64,000 nt of DNA from JADJRG01 sp964474905 (GCA_964474905.1 CAYYUP010000030.1:1-64000); one strand, 5' to 3'; positions 48,415 to 58,408 are shown, counted from the first letter of the stretch. Numbers and translations are program-made. Notes: generated by a model not told the origin, from the letters alone.

Positions 48415-49425
48415 ATGAGCGTCGACGATGTTCGGGCGGCGGCACGTCGTTTGGGCGCGAGGGTTCGGCGCACGCCGGCGCTGCGAAGCCCAGCCCTGGA
48501 TGCGATCGCCGATGCCGAACTCTGGCTCAAGGCCGAGAATCTCCAGCACGTCGGCGCATTTAAGGCGCGCGGGGCATTGCACGCGCTGATCCGTCTAGAT
48601 CCCGCGATTCGGGCGAAGGGCGTGATCACCTACTCGTCGGGCAACCACGCCCAGGCGGTCGCCTACGCGGCGCAGAGCTTTGGCATCGAGGCGACGATCG
48701 CGATGCCGGAGGATGCCCCGCGGGTCAAGGTCGAGGGGGTTCGGGCGCTCGGGGCGACGATTGTCTTTGCCGGCACGACTTCGGACGAGCGTCGCCAGGT
48801 CGCCATAAAAATGTCTGAAGAGTCAGGTTCGGTGATCCTCGAGCCCTTTGATCACCCGGATACGATTGCCGGTCAGGGCAGCGCAACGCTCGAGTTTTTT
48901 GAGCAGGTCGCGGCGGCTACGGACGGTGGTCGTCTCGATGCACTGATCGTTCCGGTGGGCGGCGGTGGTTTGCTCGCGGGCGCTTGTTTGGTCGCGGAGC
49001 CCGCGGGCGTGCCGGTGTACAGTGCCGAGCCTGCGACCTGCGATGCCTTTGCGCGCAGTCTAGAGGCGGGTGAGCGCGTTGCAGTTTCGCCAGGGCCGAC
49101 GATCGCGGACGGCTTAAAACCGGTGCGCATCGGCTCGCTCAATTGGCAGATCGCGGGCCCCGTGGTGGCCGCTGCCTTTCGGGTCGAGGATGCGGAACTC
49201 GGTCAGGCGATGATCCAGCTGCTCCTGGGGGCGAAGATTTTGGTTGAACCATCGGGGGCAGCGGCATTGGCGGTCGCGCTCCGTCGGGCCCTCGCGATCC
49301 AGTTGGTGGCCGCCGAGGATCGCGAGCGACCGCCGCGAATCGGTGTGCTGCTCTCGGGGGGTAACGTCGCCCCAGAGTTGCTCGCCTCGCTTCTTCTGGG
49401 CTACGGAGGGGGGCCCAAACAGTGA
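48415..49425 (+). CDS. Threonine dehydratase / serine racemase-like PLP enzyme
   Basis: A 336-residue fold-type II PLP enzyme from ATG 48415 with AGAGGG about 9 bases upstream. Schiff-base Lys50 in VGAFKARGA, the glycine loop VPVGGGGLLAG near 180 that holds the PLP phosphate, SSGNHAQAVAYAA near 83, and EPSGAAALA near 281. Length without an ACT domain matches catabolic threonine dehydratase or serine racemase. The next gene starts inside its stop codon (GTGA overlap), so the two are translationally coupled. Confidence 0.92.
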   Translation: MSVDDVRAAARRLGARVRRTPALRSPALDAIADAELWLKAENLQHVGAFKARGALHALIRLDPAIRAKGVITYSSGNHAQAVAYAAQSFGIEATIAMPEDAPRVKVEGVRALGATIVFAGTTSDERRQVAIKMSEESGSVILEPFDHPDTIAGQGSATLEFFEQVAAATDGGRLDALIVPVGGGGLLAGACLVAEPAGVPVYSAEPATCDAFARSLEAGERVAVSPGPTIADGLKPVRIGSLNWQIAGPVVAAAFRVEDAELGQAMIQLLLGAKILVEPSGAAALAVALRRALAIQLVAAEDRERPPRIGVLLSGGNVAPELLASLLLGYGGGPKQ

Positions 49426-50738
49426 CGAGATCGTCTTATCGGCGGGGCCTGAACTCGTTTTCGCTGGTTGTCGCGGTGCTCTTTGCGGGCGGCGAAATCT
49501 CGGCCTGTGCACGTCCTGATCCACCTGCGACGAGCACTGCGGGGGCAGGTGAGCGTGGCAATGCAGATGCGGGCGCAGGCAGCAACGAGAGCGCAGCGGC
49601 TGCTTCCAGCGAGGTGCAGGAAAAGGCAAAGGCAGAGGCGGAGGCGGAGGCAGTGCGAAAGAGCGAGCTTCGGCACCACGTCGTTGCGGCGGATCGCATC
49701 CTCGTGCCCTACGTGCTCCTTATCGAGGGCGGTCCCGAGAAGCCGCCGACGCCGACCCGCGCAGAGCTTCAGGCGATGGTACGCGCTGCGTTCCCGGACG
49801 ATCTAGAGGACCCCGAGGTCAGGCGACTTTTGGAGATGATCTCCCGCGAGCCGAGCGCGGGCGGAGCGGCTCCGCGGCTGTTGCCGGGGGGCGCTGGTGA
49901 TCCCCTGGATCCCGCGGCCTACGCCCGTGCACCCGAGCACCTCGCGTTGCTGATCGAGGTGATCGCCGCGGATACGGTGGTCGGCGAGGCCGTGCTCGCG
50001 GACTTTGAGTTGACCCGGGGTCTTCGCCCCGAGGAGCGCAGCTCGTTGCCCGGGCGGCGCTGGGCATTGATCCTCCGCGGTGAGTACCGCAATCAGCACG
50101 GCGTGCGCGGCCTCCGACTGCTGCAAACCCTGGTGCGAGTGGTCGCTCGTGAGATGGGCGCGCTCATCCACGACGCCGACACCTTGGAGACTGTCAATGT
50201 CGATATCTTTTCGGCCCGACGCTTGCGCGCAGGTGTCGACAACATCGCCGATCAGATCCCCGTGGTGCCCTTTCCTGATCCCGCGCACCCGGGGAAACTG
50301 CGCCTGGTGACCCGCGGTATGCGGCGTTTTGGCAGCGTTGATCTCGAACTCGGCGGTTTGCCGATGGACCCGCATACTCTCGCGCGCGCGACCTTTTTTC
50401 TCCACGGTCTTGCGCGGACCGTGGTGGGCCTGGGGGAGGTCGATCGCAGCGGCATCGCGGTCGAGATCCCGGAGCTTATCCGCGTTGAGTTTGAGGCCTG
50501 CGCTCGCGCTTATGCTGGCCGGGAGGCATCGTTGCCCCGCTGTCAGGAGTGCCCGGAGGAGGTCGACGTGCACCTAGTTGAGCGCGAGCGAGAACCCCAG
50601 GACGCGCCCGAGCATATCGTCGCCAGAGTCGTCGCACCGCGCTTCGAGAGCGACGCACCCGGCTATGATCAGTCGATCTGGGTCCGCTCCGCGATCGCTC
50701 GCCTCTTTGGATCGGTCGAGGTTTCGCCGACGAAGTGA
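49422..50738 (+). CDS. Hypothetical lipoprotein coupled to the PLP enzyme
   Basis: A 438-residue protein whose GTG start at 49422 overlaps the upstream TGA. Signal peptide with ISAC lipobox near residue 29, an Ala/Glu-rich linker with a KAEAEAEAEA run, then a 350-residue domain (RILVPYVLLIEGG..., AELQAMVRAAFPDDLEDPEV). A late CQEC pair sits near residue 371. No family recognised. Translational coupling to a dehydratase is odd for a lipoprotein and may be only layout. Confidence 0.7.
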   Translation: MTRSSYRRGLNSFSLVVAVLFAGGEISACARPDPPATSTAGAGERGNADAGAGSNESAAAASSEVQEKAKAEAEAEAVRKSELRHHVVAADRILVPYVLLIEGGPEKPPTPTRAELQAMVRAAFPDDLEDPEVRRLLEMISREPSAGGAAPRLLPGGAGDPLDPAAYARAPEHLALLIEVIAADTVVGEAVLADFELTRGLRPEERSSLPGRRWALILRGEYRNQHGVRGLRLLQTLVRVVAREMGALIHDADTLETVNVDIFSARRLRAGVDNIADQIPVVPFPDPAHPGKLRLVTRGMRRFGSVDLELGGLPMDPHTLARATFFLHGLARTVVGLGEVDRSGIAVEIPELIRVEFEACARAYAGREASLPRCQECPEEVDVHLVEREREPQDAPEHIVARVVAPRFESDAPGYDQSIWVRSAIARLFGSVEVSPTK

Positions 50739-50885
50739 GCGCGGTCTGAGCGGCGAGCAGGCAAGAGCAGGCCCCGCTGATGGCATTGACTGTCCGGAGA
50801 GACAGGTTTTGCCCGCTCAGAGAACCGGCGGGTCCAAGGCGAGCTGGATGAGCGAGGCTTGGGCTGATGATGCAACCGACCGAGC

Positions 50886-51653
50886 TCAGGGCGCAGGCTT
50901 GGGCTTGTCTTCGGGCGGGTCTTTGGGCGTGGGCGGGTCTTTGGTGCCGCTCGGGTCTTGCGCCGTCGCTTTTGGGGTCTTTGGCGTTGGCTTGGACTTG
51001 GCCTTCGACGCTGACTTCTTGTGTGCGGGCAAGAGAGCGTCGACGATGTAGACACGACCGAAGCGCGAGACAATGACCTCACGGAGCCTGAGCCCGTCGA
51101 TCTCGATCGTGAGTGCGGCGTTGTCAGGAGGGTTGTCAGCGAGGGGTTGAGCTGTGGCGGTGACCTGAAGAACATCGCCGTCGAGGGTCGTGACCTCGGT
51201 CCGAGAGACGAGTGCCTCGGGGTCGAGCGCGCCCACTAGCAGGTGCTGACGGAGGCGCAGGGCGAGTTTGCTTGGCTTTGCGAGGCGCCTTTGCTCGCGT
51301 TTGCTGAGGGCCGCGAAGGCGGCATCCGTGGGGGCGAGCAGGGTGCGCGGCTCGCTCTCTTCTAGGCTGAGCAGGTCCAGGAGCTCTGCCCGCTCAAAGG
51401 CGGCGAGCAACTCACTGTGAGAACCGCTCGACCTCAGCACCTCCAGGAGCAGAGGCTCGGGCTCGGGCTCGGGTTCGGGCTCGGGTTCGGGCACGGGCAC
51501 GGCCACCTGAGCGGTCAACGCGGGCGGCTCGGCGGGCAAGGGCGGGAGCTCCTCAAGGCCGCCCGCGGGTGCCTGTGCACAGGCGAGCAGCAGCGCTGCG
51601 AGGAGGAGGCCTGTGGGCGCCCGAAGCAGTCGAAGGGGGATCTTCTTGGGCAT
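50886..51653 (-). CDS. Fasciclin-domain lipoprotein with Glu-Pro repeat
   Basis: A 255-residue lipoprotein (LLLAALLLAC lipobox) with an EP dipeptide run of about 14 residues encoded by a GGCTCG-type hexanucleotide repeat at 51453-51500. It is followed by one fasciclin (FAS1) domain: LAAFERAELLDLL, RTLLAPTDAAFAAL, LRQHLLVGAL, and the final VIVSRFGRVYIVDALLPA. The C-terminus is a Lys/Pro/Thr/Asp tail of about 50 residues. FAS1 proteins act in cell adhesion. Faces the lipoprotein gene 49422 convergently. Confidence 0.88.
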   Translation of the reverse strand: MPKKIPLRLLRAPTGLLLAALLLACAQAPAGGLEELPPLPAEPPALTAQVAVPVPEPEPEPEPEPEPLLLEVLRSSGSHSELLAAFERAELLDLLSLEESEPRTLLAPTDAAFAALSKREQRRLAKPSKLALRLRQHLLVGALDPEALVSRTEVTTLDGDVLQVTATAQPLADNPPDNAALTIEIDGLRLREVIVSRFGRVYIVDALLPAHKKSASKAKSKPTPKTPKATAQDPSGTKDPPTPKDPPEDKPKPAP

Positions 51654-51821
51654 GATGGCCGGGGGACTCTACCAGAGTTGCCACCGGTGACGATCGCCGC
51701 ACTGCGTCCGCTGAATGCCCGCGATCAGGTCTGTTCTCGGCATTTGTGCATTGCCGACAGCTCGCCTGCGCAGCCGATCAAGTTGCATTGCCAATGAATG
51801 AATTTCGGCTGCCGGAGTGCC

Positions 51822-51856
51822 GCCAACCGCCAACCCCCAACCCCCAACCAACTAGA
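51822..51856. repeat. Heptameric CCAACCC repeat
   Basis: About four copies of CCAAC(C/G)(C/G) arranged head to tail, ending with CCAACCAACT, 7 bp before the CarH-like gene's stop codon. The complementary strand is GGGTTGG, G-tract-rich. This is a second heptanucleotide array beside the one at 5154. The remaining 170 bp between the fasciclin and CarH-like genes show nothing else. Confidence 0.8.
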
Positions 51857-51862
51857 CAAAGC

Positions 51863-52885
51863 TCAGTGGTGGGCCGAGGCGCGGTGGCTTTGGACCATGC
51901 GCAGGACCAGCTCGTGGCAGCTCTGAGCGGAGCCGCGAGCGATGGCACCGCCAGAGGCCTCGACGTGATGGCTGATGCTCGGGGCAGCGACGCCGCCGAC
52001 GAGCCAGGGCAGCGAAGCGCAGGCTGCCGCGTAGTCGTTGACCTGCGCTCCGGCGCGTTCGGGTGGTAACTCGATGGTCAGGGAGAGACCGACGATGTCG
52101 GGGTGCACCGCCGCGATCGCGTCGCGCAATGCCCTTGGGGGGGTTTTTGCCCCGAGCATGACGGTTTTAAAACCCCACTCGGCGAAGTGCAGGGCGATCC
52201 CGTAGAGCGGGGTGACGTGCTCTTCGTCGGCGAAACAGGCGAGCAGAACCCGATGGTCGCCGGTCGATGGTTGGGCGGCGCGCAGCATGGAGTGCACCGC
52301 ATCGCCGATGATCTGGGCCGCGAGGTGCTCCTGGGCGACGCTCAGCGATCCCCTTCGCCAGCGTTCGCCGATCGTCGCGAGCGTCGGCGAGAAGACCCGC
52401 TCAAAGACGGTGATGGAGGGGCCAAGGAAGAGTGCTCGCTGGACCGCGGCGGCGATGCGCTCGCTGTCGAAGGTCGCGACGGCCTCGAGGATCCGCGAGC
52501 AGGCGAGGTGAAAAAGCTCCGTGTCTTCGTCGGCATCCGGCGCGCTCGATGCCGCCGCCCTGCGCCTGGCGAGTACCTCGCGCGCCGCTTGGGATGGCGC
52601 CATGCCTGCCTCGCAGAGCTGGCGGACGACGCGGACGATTTCGACGTCGCGTTCGCTGTACACCCGGTAGGCCGAGGAGGTTCGTTTGGGCATCGGCACG
52701 CCGTAGCGGCGCTCCCAGGCGCGCAGCGTCGCCGCGGAGATTCCGGTCATTTCGGCCACCGCTTGGATGCGGTAGCGCCCAGGGCTCTCGTCGTTGTCCA
52801 AAGGGGCGAACTTCCTCGGAGGTAGTTCGCGGCTGTACTCGGCGATGTTACGGGGTGTTTGGGCTGGATCGCGTACAGGAAACAT
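51863..52885 (-). CDS. CarH/LitR-like MerR regulator with B12-binding domain
   Basis: About 340 residues from ATG 52885 (MFPVRDPAQTPRN). A MerR winged helix covers about 36-105 (YRIQAVAEMTGISAATLRAW, ERRYGVPMPKRTSSAYRVYS). The four-helix bundle has W176-x9-E186-H187, the W-x9-EH motif that caps the upper face of adenosylcobalamin in CarH. The C-terminal Rossmann part has His223 in DEEHVTP, where CarH has E-x-H-x-x-G; the Gly is replaced by Pro. CarA/CarH proteins repress carotenoid genes in the dark and release in light. No carotenoid gene is in the window. The start is uncertain because the frame opens at 53014. Confidence 0.86.
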   Translation of the reverse strand: MFPVRDPAQTPRNIAEYSRELPPRKFAPLDNDESPGRYRIQAVAEMTGISAATLRAWERRYGVPMPKRTSSAYRVYSERDVEIVRVVRQLCEAGMAPSQAAREVLARRRAAASSAPDADEDTELFHLACSRILEAVATFDSERIAAAVQRALFLGPSITVFERVFSPTLATIGERWRRGSLSVAQEHLAAQIIGDAVHSMLRAAQPSTGDHRVLLACFADEEHVTPLYGIALHFAEWGFKTVMLGAKTPPRALRDAIAAVHPDIVGLSLTIELPPERAGAQVNDYAAACASLPWLVGGVAAPSISHHVEASGGAIARGSAQSCHELVLRMVQSHRASAHH

Positions 52886-52946
52886 CCTCAAATAGGGGCA
52901 TGTGCTCCCGGCCCCCCAGTCTCGGGGCTCGGAAGACCCCAAAGGA

Positions 52947-53909
52947 TCAGGGGTCTGTCGGGTGTTCGTCGGCCTCGAAGGGCAGGCCGTAGATCGGCAC
53001 AGCTCCGCGGCCATGCTCGCGGGACTCGCTTATCGAGAGCAGCTGCGGGCTCGCGGGATCGAAGGCGATAGCTTCGCCCTGGGGCTCTTTGGCCACAGTA
53101 ATCGCGCAGGGGGAGCGGGCGAGCGAGTGCTCGATTGTTTCGCCCACTTCGCGGCGCCAGAGGTAGGCGTGGTTGTAGGTTCGCAGCGCGATCATGCGGC
53201 CATCGGCACTGATGTCCGCACCGGTGACCAGCGCTCCCTCACCGACGTCGATCGTCCGCAGCCGATGCAGTACGCCCTCGTCAGCCCGGTAGAGCTCGGC
53301 ATCTCCGGCTTTTTTGGTGATCACGTAGAGCTCGCCGCCCAGGGGATCGACGAAGAGGGCCTCGGCGTTGGCCGGGCGATGCTCGTAGTGGAGCACGATT
53401 GTTTCGGCCGTCGCGCTCGTGGTCTTTTCTACCTGTTGTCCTTGTTGTCGCCCTTGCGCGGGATCGACGGTGGGCTCGGGCAGCCGGTAGAGAGTCACCT
53501 GGGAGCGTCGTCGTCGATTGTCGCCGATGTCCGCGATGTAGATGTAGTCGAGCCCCGCCTGGGGCCCCGGGCCGATCGCGATGTCCTCCCAATCGACCGC
53601 GTCGGCACCCGCGATCGTGACCTCGGCGAGCAGCGTTCCGTTGCGATCAAGGGCGTAGAGGATCGGCTCGGCACCAGAGTCGTTGTGCACCCAGAGCACG
53701 CCCGCTTGACGGCGGCTGGCGACGAGCCCAGAGAGTTCGCTCAGGCGCCCGTCGGTGATCCGGCCGAGCTCTGTCGGCGGCTTAAAGCGGGGACATGTCG
53801 CTGAGTCGCTGAGCTGCGGCGGCAGCTCAACCCGGGCATCGCAGGCGAGGACAATGCCGAGAAAGAGCCCATAAAGAGGTCGTAAACGGTGTTTATTGAG
53901 GAATTGCAC
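52947..53909 (-). CDS. Beta-propeller lipoprotein (SdiA-regulated/NHL-like)
   Basis: About 320 residues from GTG 53909, signal peptide and lipobox IVLAC. The rest has propeller-blade patterns: LSELSGLVASRR, VLWVHNDSGAEPILYALDRNG, DWEDIAIGP, YIYIADIGDNRRRR, GELYVITKK, and GADISADGRMIALRTYNHAYLW. This series is typical of the SdiA-regulated/phytase-esterase-like six-bladed propellers. A longer upstream frame overlaps the fusion enzyme and is rejected. It begins 4 bp after the stop of the macrodomain-ARH gene, so the two are likely one operon. Confidence 0.85.
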   Translation of the reverse strand: MQFLNKHRLRPLYGLFLGIVLACDARVELPPQLSDSATCPRFKPPTELGRITDGRLSELSGLVASRRQAGVLWVHNDSGAEPILYALDRNGTLLAEVTIAGADAVDWEDIAIGPGPQAGLDYIYIADIGDNRRRRSQVTLYRLPEPTVDPAQGRQQGQQVEKTTSATAETIVLHYEHRPANAEALFVDPLGGELYVITKKAGDAELYRADEGVLHRLRTIDVGEGALVTGADISADGRMIALRTYNHAYLWRREVGETIEHSLARSPCAITVAKEPQGEAIAFDPASPQLLSISESREHGRGAVPIYGLPFEADEHPTDP

Positions 53910-53913
53910 GATA

Positions 53914-55485
<1,572 letters not shown>

Positions 55486-55550
55486 GCGCTGATGATCGCA
55501 GGCGCGGGGCCGCTTGACGTCGATTCATCGCTTGTTCAATAATCCGCCCC

Positions 55551-56210
55551 ATGGTCGAATCTGAGCCTGAGAGGGCCGCCAGGCGGGAGCAGCAACGGTT
55601 GGAGCGCAAGGCCCGGCGGCGTGCGAGTCGGCGCGAGGGCATTCTTGACGCGGCTCGCGAGGTGATCATCGACGAGGGCTTGGCCTTCACGATGGACAAG
55701 GTCGCGGCCGGGGCGGACGTTTCAAAGCCGGCGCTCTACTATTATTTTCGCTCGAAAGAGGCACTGATCGGGGCGCTCGCGGTCGAGGTGCTGCGGGTCG
55801 AGGCGGAGACCTTGGGGCGCACGATCGTCGATGCCGAGAGCGGACTAGAGGCGCTCGCCGCCTCGCTGAGGGCGAAGATCGATCTCTACCGCGGGGATCC
55901 CGATGCCTTTCGCATTCTCTATCTCTGGGCACCGATGCTCGGCGTCGGTGAGGGCGTGCGTCGAAGCGAGATGATCCCGCTTCAGGAGGTGGTCACCCAT
56001 GCCCTGGAGGGCAAGCTTGTCCGCGATCGCGAACGCGGTCTACTCGACGACAACGCCGATCCCCACCGCCTGGCGATGATCGCCTGGACCTGCGCCCAGG
56101 GCATCCTCAGTTTGGTGCTCGGAGCCGGCGATCCCGAGTCTTCGCCGCACTCGATCGACGAACTCTGCGAGGAGGCCTGTCGGGTACTCGTGCGGGCGGC
56201 TGCGGCCTAA
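55551..56210 (+). CDS. TetR family transcriptional regulator
   Basis: A 219-residue regulator (MVESEPERAARREQ). The HTH reads ILDAAREVIIDEGLAFTMDKVAAGADVSKPALYYYFRSKEALIGAL, canonical for TetR. The ligand domain is helical (FRILYLWAPMLGVGEGVRR). It is followed after 390 bp by an alpha/beta-hydrolase and a PlsC-like acyltransferase in the same direction, and a perfect palindrome lies 21 bp past its stop, so it may control that lipid-related pair. It is also divergent from the macrodomain-ARH operon. Confidence 0.93.
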   Translation: MVESEPERAARREQQRLERKARRRASRREGILDAAREVIIDEGLAFTMDKVAAGADVSKPALYYYFRSKEALIGALAVEVLRVEAETLGRTIVDAESGLEALAASLRAKIDLYRGDPDAFRILYLWAPMLGVGEGVRRSEMIPLQEVVTHALEGKLVRDRERGLLDDNADPHRLAMIAWTCAQGILSLVLGAGDPESSPHSIDELCEEACRVLVRAAAA

Positions 56211-56231
56211 GCGACGGAGCAGATCCAAGAG

Positions 56232-56253
56232 GACATGTCTGATCAGACATGTC
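56232..56253. promoter_or_regulatory. Perfect 22-bp palindrome, probable TetR operator
   Basis: GACATGTCTGA and its exact reverse complement TCAGACATGTC abut without a loop. It lies just beyond the tetR stop and about 350 bp ahead of the hydrolase start. Perfect two-fold symmetry without a spacer is more like a protein-binding site than a terminator. Confidence 0.72.
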
Positions 56254-56348
56254 GCGAAAATGATGCGCAGTACCCTTGAACGGGCTCTTTGGCGCTTGCC
56301 TGCGGGTATCGGAGCGCGCACTCCGAGGTGCGGAGAGGAGCAGTTCGT

Positions 56349-56378
56349 CAAGAGTGTTGCAAATCGCCGACACTCTTG
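56349..56378. promoter_or_regulatory. 9-bp inverted repeat with 12-nt spacer
   Basis: CAAGAGTGT (56349-56357) and ACACTCTTG (56370-56378) are exact inverted copies in the 391-bp gap between tetR and the hydrolase. It could be a second operator, an attenuator hairpin, or the tetR terminator. No other gene is seen in this gap. Confidence 0.55.
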
Positions 56379-56601
56379 GTTTCACAGCCGGCGACCTGTG
56401 GCTGCGAAGTTTTGTGCACACCAAATCTTCGTGATTTTTTGGATCCGCGGCCCAGGGGGGTGCTCTCCGACGGCTAGAGCCATTGCGGTCGCGGGGCCGC
56501 GGCAAAAGGGCTGCGATCGTCGGATCGCACCGGGCCTGCTGTGATCTCGACCGCGACGATTGTTTGCGGATCTCGGCCTTCTTGCTCCACAATTTCTCGC
56601 G

Positions 56602-57525
56602 ATGAAGCCGTCGATGACTCTCCCGGAACGCCTCGGACTTCGCCTCCTCAATGCCCAGGGGCTGCGATCTCGTTGGCTCAAGACTTCGGTGGGCAAGATG
56701 CACGCGATCGATGGAGTGGGTCGCGGAGACCTGCCGCCGATCGTGCTGATGCACGGGCTCAGTGCGAACGCGGCGTCCTACGGCAGCTACCTCCGCCGGC
56801 TGCTGCCGCTGGCGCAGCGGGTGATCGCCCCGGATATGCCAGGACATGGTCTTTCGGACATCCCAAAGGAGGGGCTTTGCAGCGAGTCGATGCTCACCGG
56901 CGGCCTGGAGGCGCTCGACCAGCTCATCGATCGTCCGGCGATCCTGGTCGGCAACTCGATGGGGGGGCTCGGGGCGATCCGCTACGCGCTTGCCCGGCCC
57001 GAGAAGGTCCGCGGCCTGCTCCTGGTCTCGCCCGGTGGCGCACCGATGGAGTCGCAGGCGTTCCAACGCTTCCTCGATAGCTTTCGCGTCGAGAGCCACG
57101 CGCAGGCGCTCGAGTTTGTCGACCGCATGTTCGCCAAGAGCACGCCGGTGGTCCGGCATGCCTTTGCTCTTGGTATCCGCGATCGTTTCCGCCATCCAGA
57201 GCTCCGCCGGCTCATCGACGGGTTGAGGGTCGAGGACATGTTGAGGGCCCAGGAACTCGCTCAACTGAGGGTGCCGACCCTGCTTATCTGGGGACGCGAA
57301 GAGCGGATTCTGCCGCGTTGCCAGCTGGCATTTTTCGCCGACAACCTGCCCGAGGCCGCCGAGATCGAAGAATGGCCCGACTTCGGCCATTGCGGTTTCC
57401 TCGAGCAGCCGGAGGGACTCGCGCGGCGCACGATTGCCTTCTCTCGTGGTATTTCTCACAAGGAGTGCTCCGCGTCACGCTCGACGCTCACAGGTGAGCG
57501 TGACAACCTTCGAATATCGGCCTGA
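56602..57525 (+). CDS. Alpha/beta-hydrolase
   Basis: About 307 residues from ATG 56602 (MKPSMTLPERL); a TTG at 56560 would add 14 residues. Features: oxyanion HGLSANAAS, nucleophile elbow VGNSMGGLGA (catalytic Ser), IWGREERILP with the acidic residue, and FGHCGFLEQPE with catalytic His. The C-terminal 30 residues (from ISHKECSASR) lie outside the fold and are encoded by a hairpin-rich stretch (57474-57504). It precedes a PlsC-like acyltransferase by 35 bp; a lipase/esterase role is likely. Probably one operon with the TetR gene. Confidence 0.88.
   Translation: MKPSMTLPERLGLRLLNAQGLRSRWLKTSVGKMHAIDGVGRGDLPPIVLMHGLSANAASYGSYLRRLLPLAQRVIAPDMPGHGLSDIPKEGLCSESMLTGGLEALDQLIDRPAILVGNSMGGLGAIRYALARPEKVRGLLLVSPGGAPMESQAFQRFLDSFRVESHAQALEFVDRMFAKSTPVVRHAFALGIRDRFRHPELRRLIDGLRVEDMLRAQELAQLRVPTLLIWGREERILPRCQLAFFADNLPEAAEIEEWPDFGHCGFLEQPEGLARRTIAFSRGISHKECSASRSTLTGERDNLRISA
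57474..57504. repeat. Two competing hairpins at the hydrolase 3' end
   Basis: GTCACGCTC (57474-57482) pairs with GAGCGTGAC (57496-57504), while GCTCAC (57486-57491) can pair with GTGAGC (57494-57499). The two structures overlap and exclude each other. They fall in the last codons of the hydrolase, just before the acyltransferase gene. Confidence 0.7.
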
Positions 57526-57560
57526 GAGAGCGAGAATTTGAGCCTCTTGGGGACACTTCG

Positions 57561-58406
57561 GTGTCTCCCGAGCCCGTGCGGCCCCTGCCTCCGCCGGAGC
57601 CCGCCGCGTTTCCTTTTGCCCCGGTCGATCCGGGCACCCTCGAGGCGGCCTGCAAGGGTTTCTCGATGCTCGCTCGCTATCACCGACTAACGGTTCGCGG
57701 TCTGGATCGCATCCCGCACGGTCCGGCGATCTTCGTTGGCAACCACAACGGCGGTCTGAGCCCGATCGACGGCCTCTTCCTCATTCATTACTACCGCAAG
57801 CTCGGCTTTGACGAGCCTATCTACACACTCGCTCACGACATCCTGTTTCGCATTCCGAAGATCGCTCGGGTGCTCAACTCGATCGGCATCCTGCCGGCGT
57901 CGCGGGAGACCGCGCGGGCGGTGCTCGAGGCGGGGCATAAGCTGCTGGTCTTTCCCGGCGGCGACATCGAGAATCTGCGCCCCTTTAGCCAGCGTCGACG
58001 GGTCGTTCTCGGCGGCCGAAGGGGTTTTGCTCGCTTGGCCCTGCGGGAGGGCGTGCCGATCATTCCGGTGGTCAACGCTGGCGGGCACGAGACCCTCGTG
58101 GTGCTCGCCCAGGGCAGGCGGCTAGCCAAGGCGATCGGCGCTGACCGCTTCGCCCGTGTGCACTCGTTGCCGCTGATCTTCGCGCTGCCCTGGGGTTTTC
58201 TCTTTGGGCCGATGGCGGCGCTGCCCTACCTGCCGCTGCCGGCCAAGGTCACGGTCCAGGTAGGTCAGCCGATCGAGCCCGCAGCTTGGGAGGATATGGG
58301 CCACCCCGACACGTTGGCGGACGAACTCTACCTGCAGGTCGAGCAGACCATGCAGTACATGCTGAGCGAGCTCTACTCAGAGCGCCTGCTGCCGGTGCTC
58401 GGCTGA
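57561..58406 (+). CDS. PlsC-like lysophospholipid/glycerol acyltransferase
   Basis: A 281-residue acyltransferase from GTG 57561. The block I motif reads VGNHNGGLSPIDG, with the catalytic His and Asp separated as in the bacterial subgroup that has NHNGG or NHSGG instead of NHxSxxD. LVFPGGDIENLRPF is the block III glycerol-phosphate segment (FPEG position) and VPIIPVVNAGG block IV. No clear transmembrane helix except a hydrophobic C-terminal stretch (LPLIFALPWGFLFGPMAALPYL). It acylates a lyso-lipid or other acceptor at the membrane. Follows the hydrolase in the same operon. Confidence 0.9.
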   Translation: MSPEPVRPLPPPEPAAFPFAPVDPGTLEAACKGFSMLARYHRLTVRGLDRIPHGPAIFVGNHNGGLSPIDGLFLIHYYRKLGFDEPIYTLAHDILFRIPKIARVLNSIGILPASRETARAVLEAGHKLLVFPGGDIENLRPFSQRRRVVLGGRRGFARLALREGVPIIPVVNAGGHETLVVLAQGRRLAKAIGADRFARVHSLPLIFALPWGFLFGPMAALPYLPLPAKVTVQVGQPIEPAAWEDMGHPDTLADELYLQVEQTMQYMLSELYSERLLPVLG

Positions 58407-58408
58407 GC

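Noticed and set aside
56107..57459. 450-codon minus-strand frame opposite the hydrolase
   Set aside because: The plus-strand hydrolase has nucleophile elbow, His and acidic residues in the right order; the minus product has no domain.
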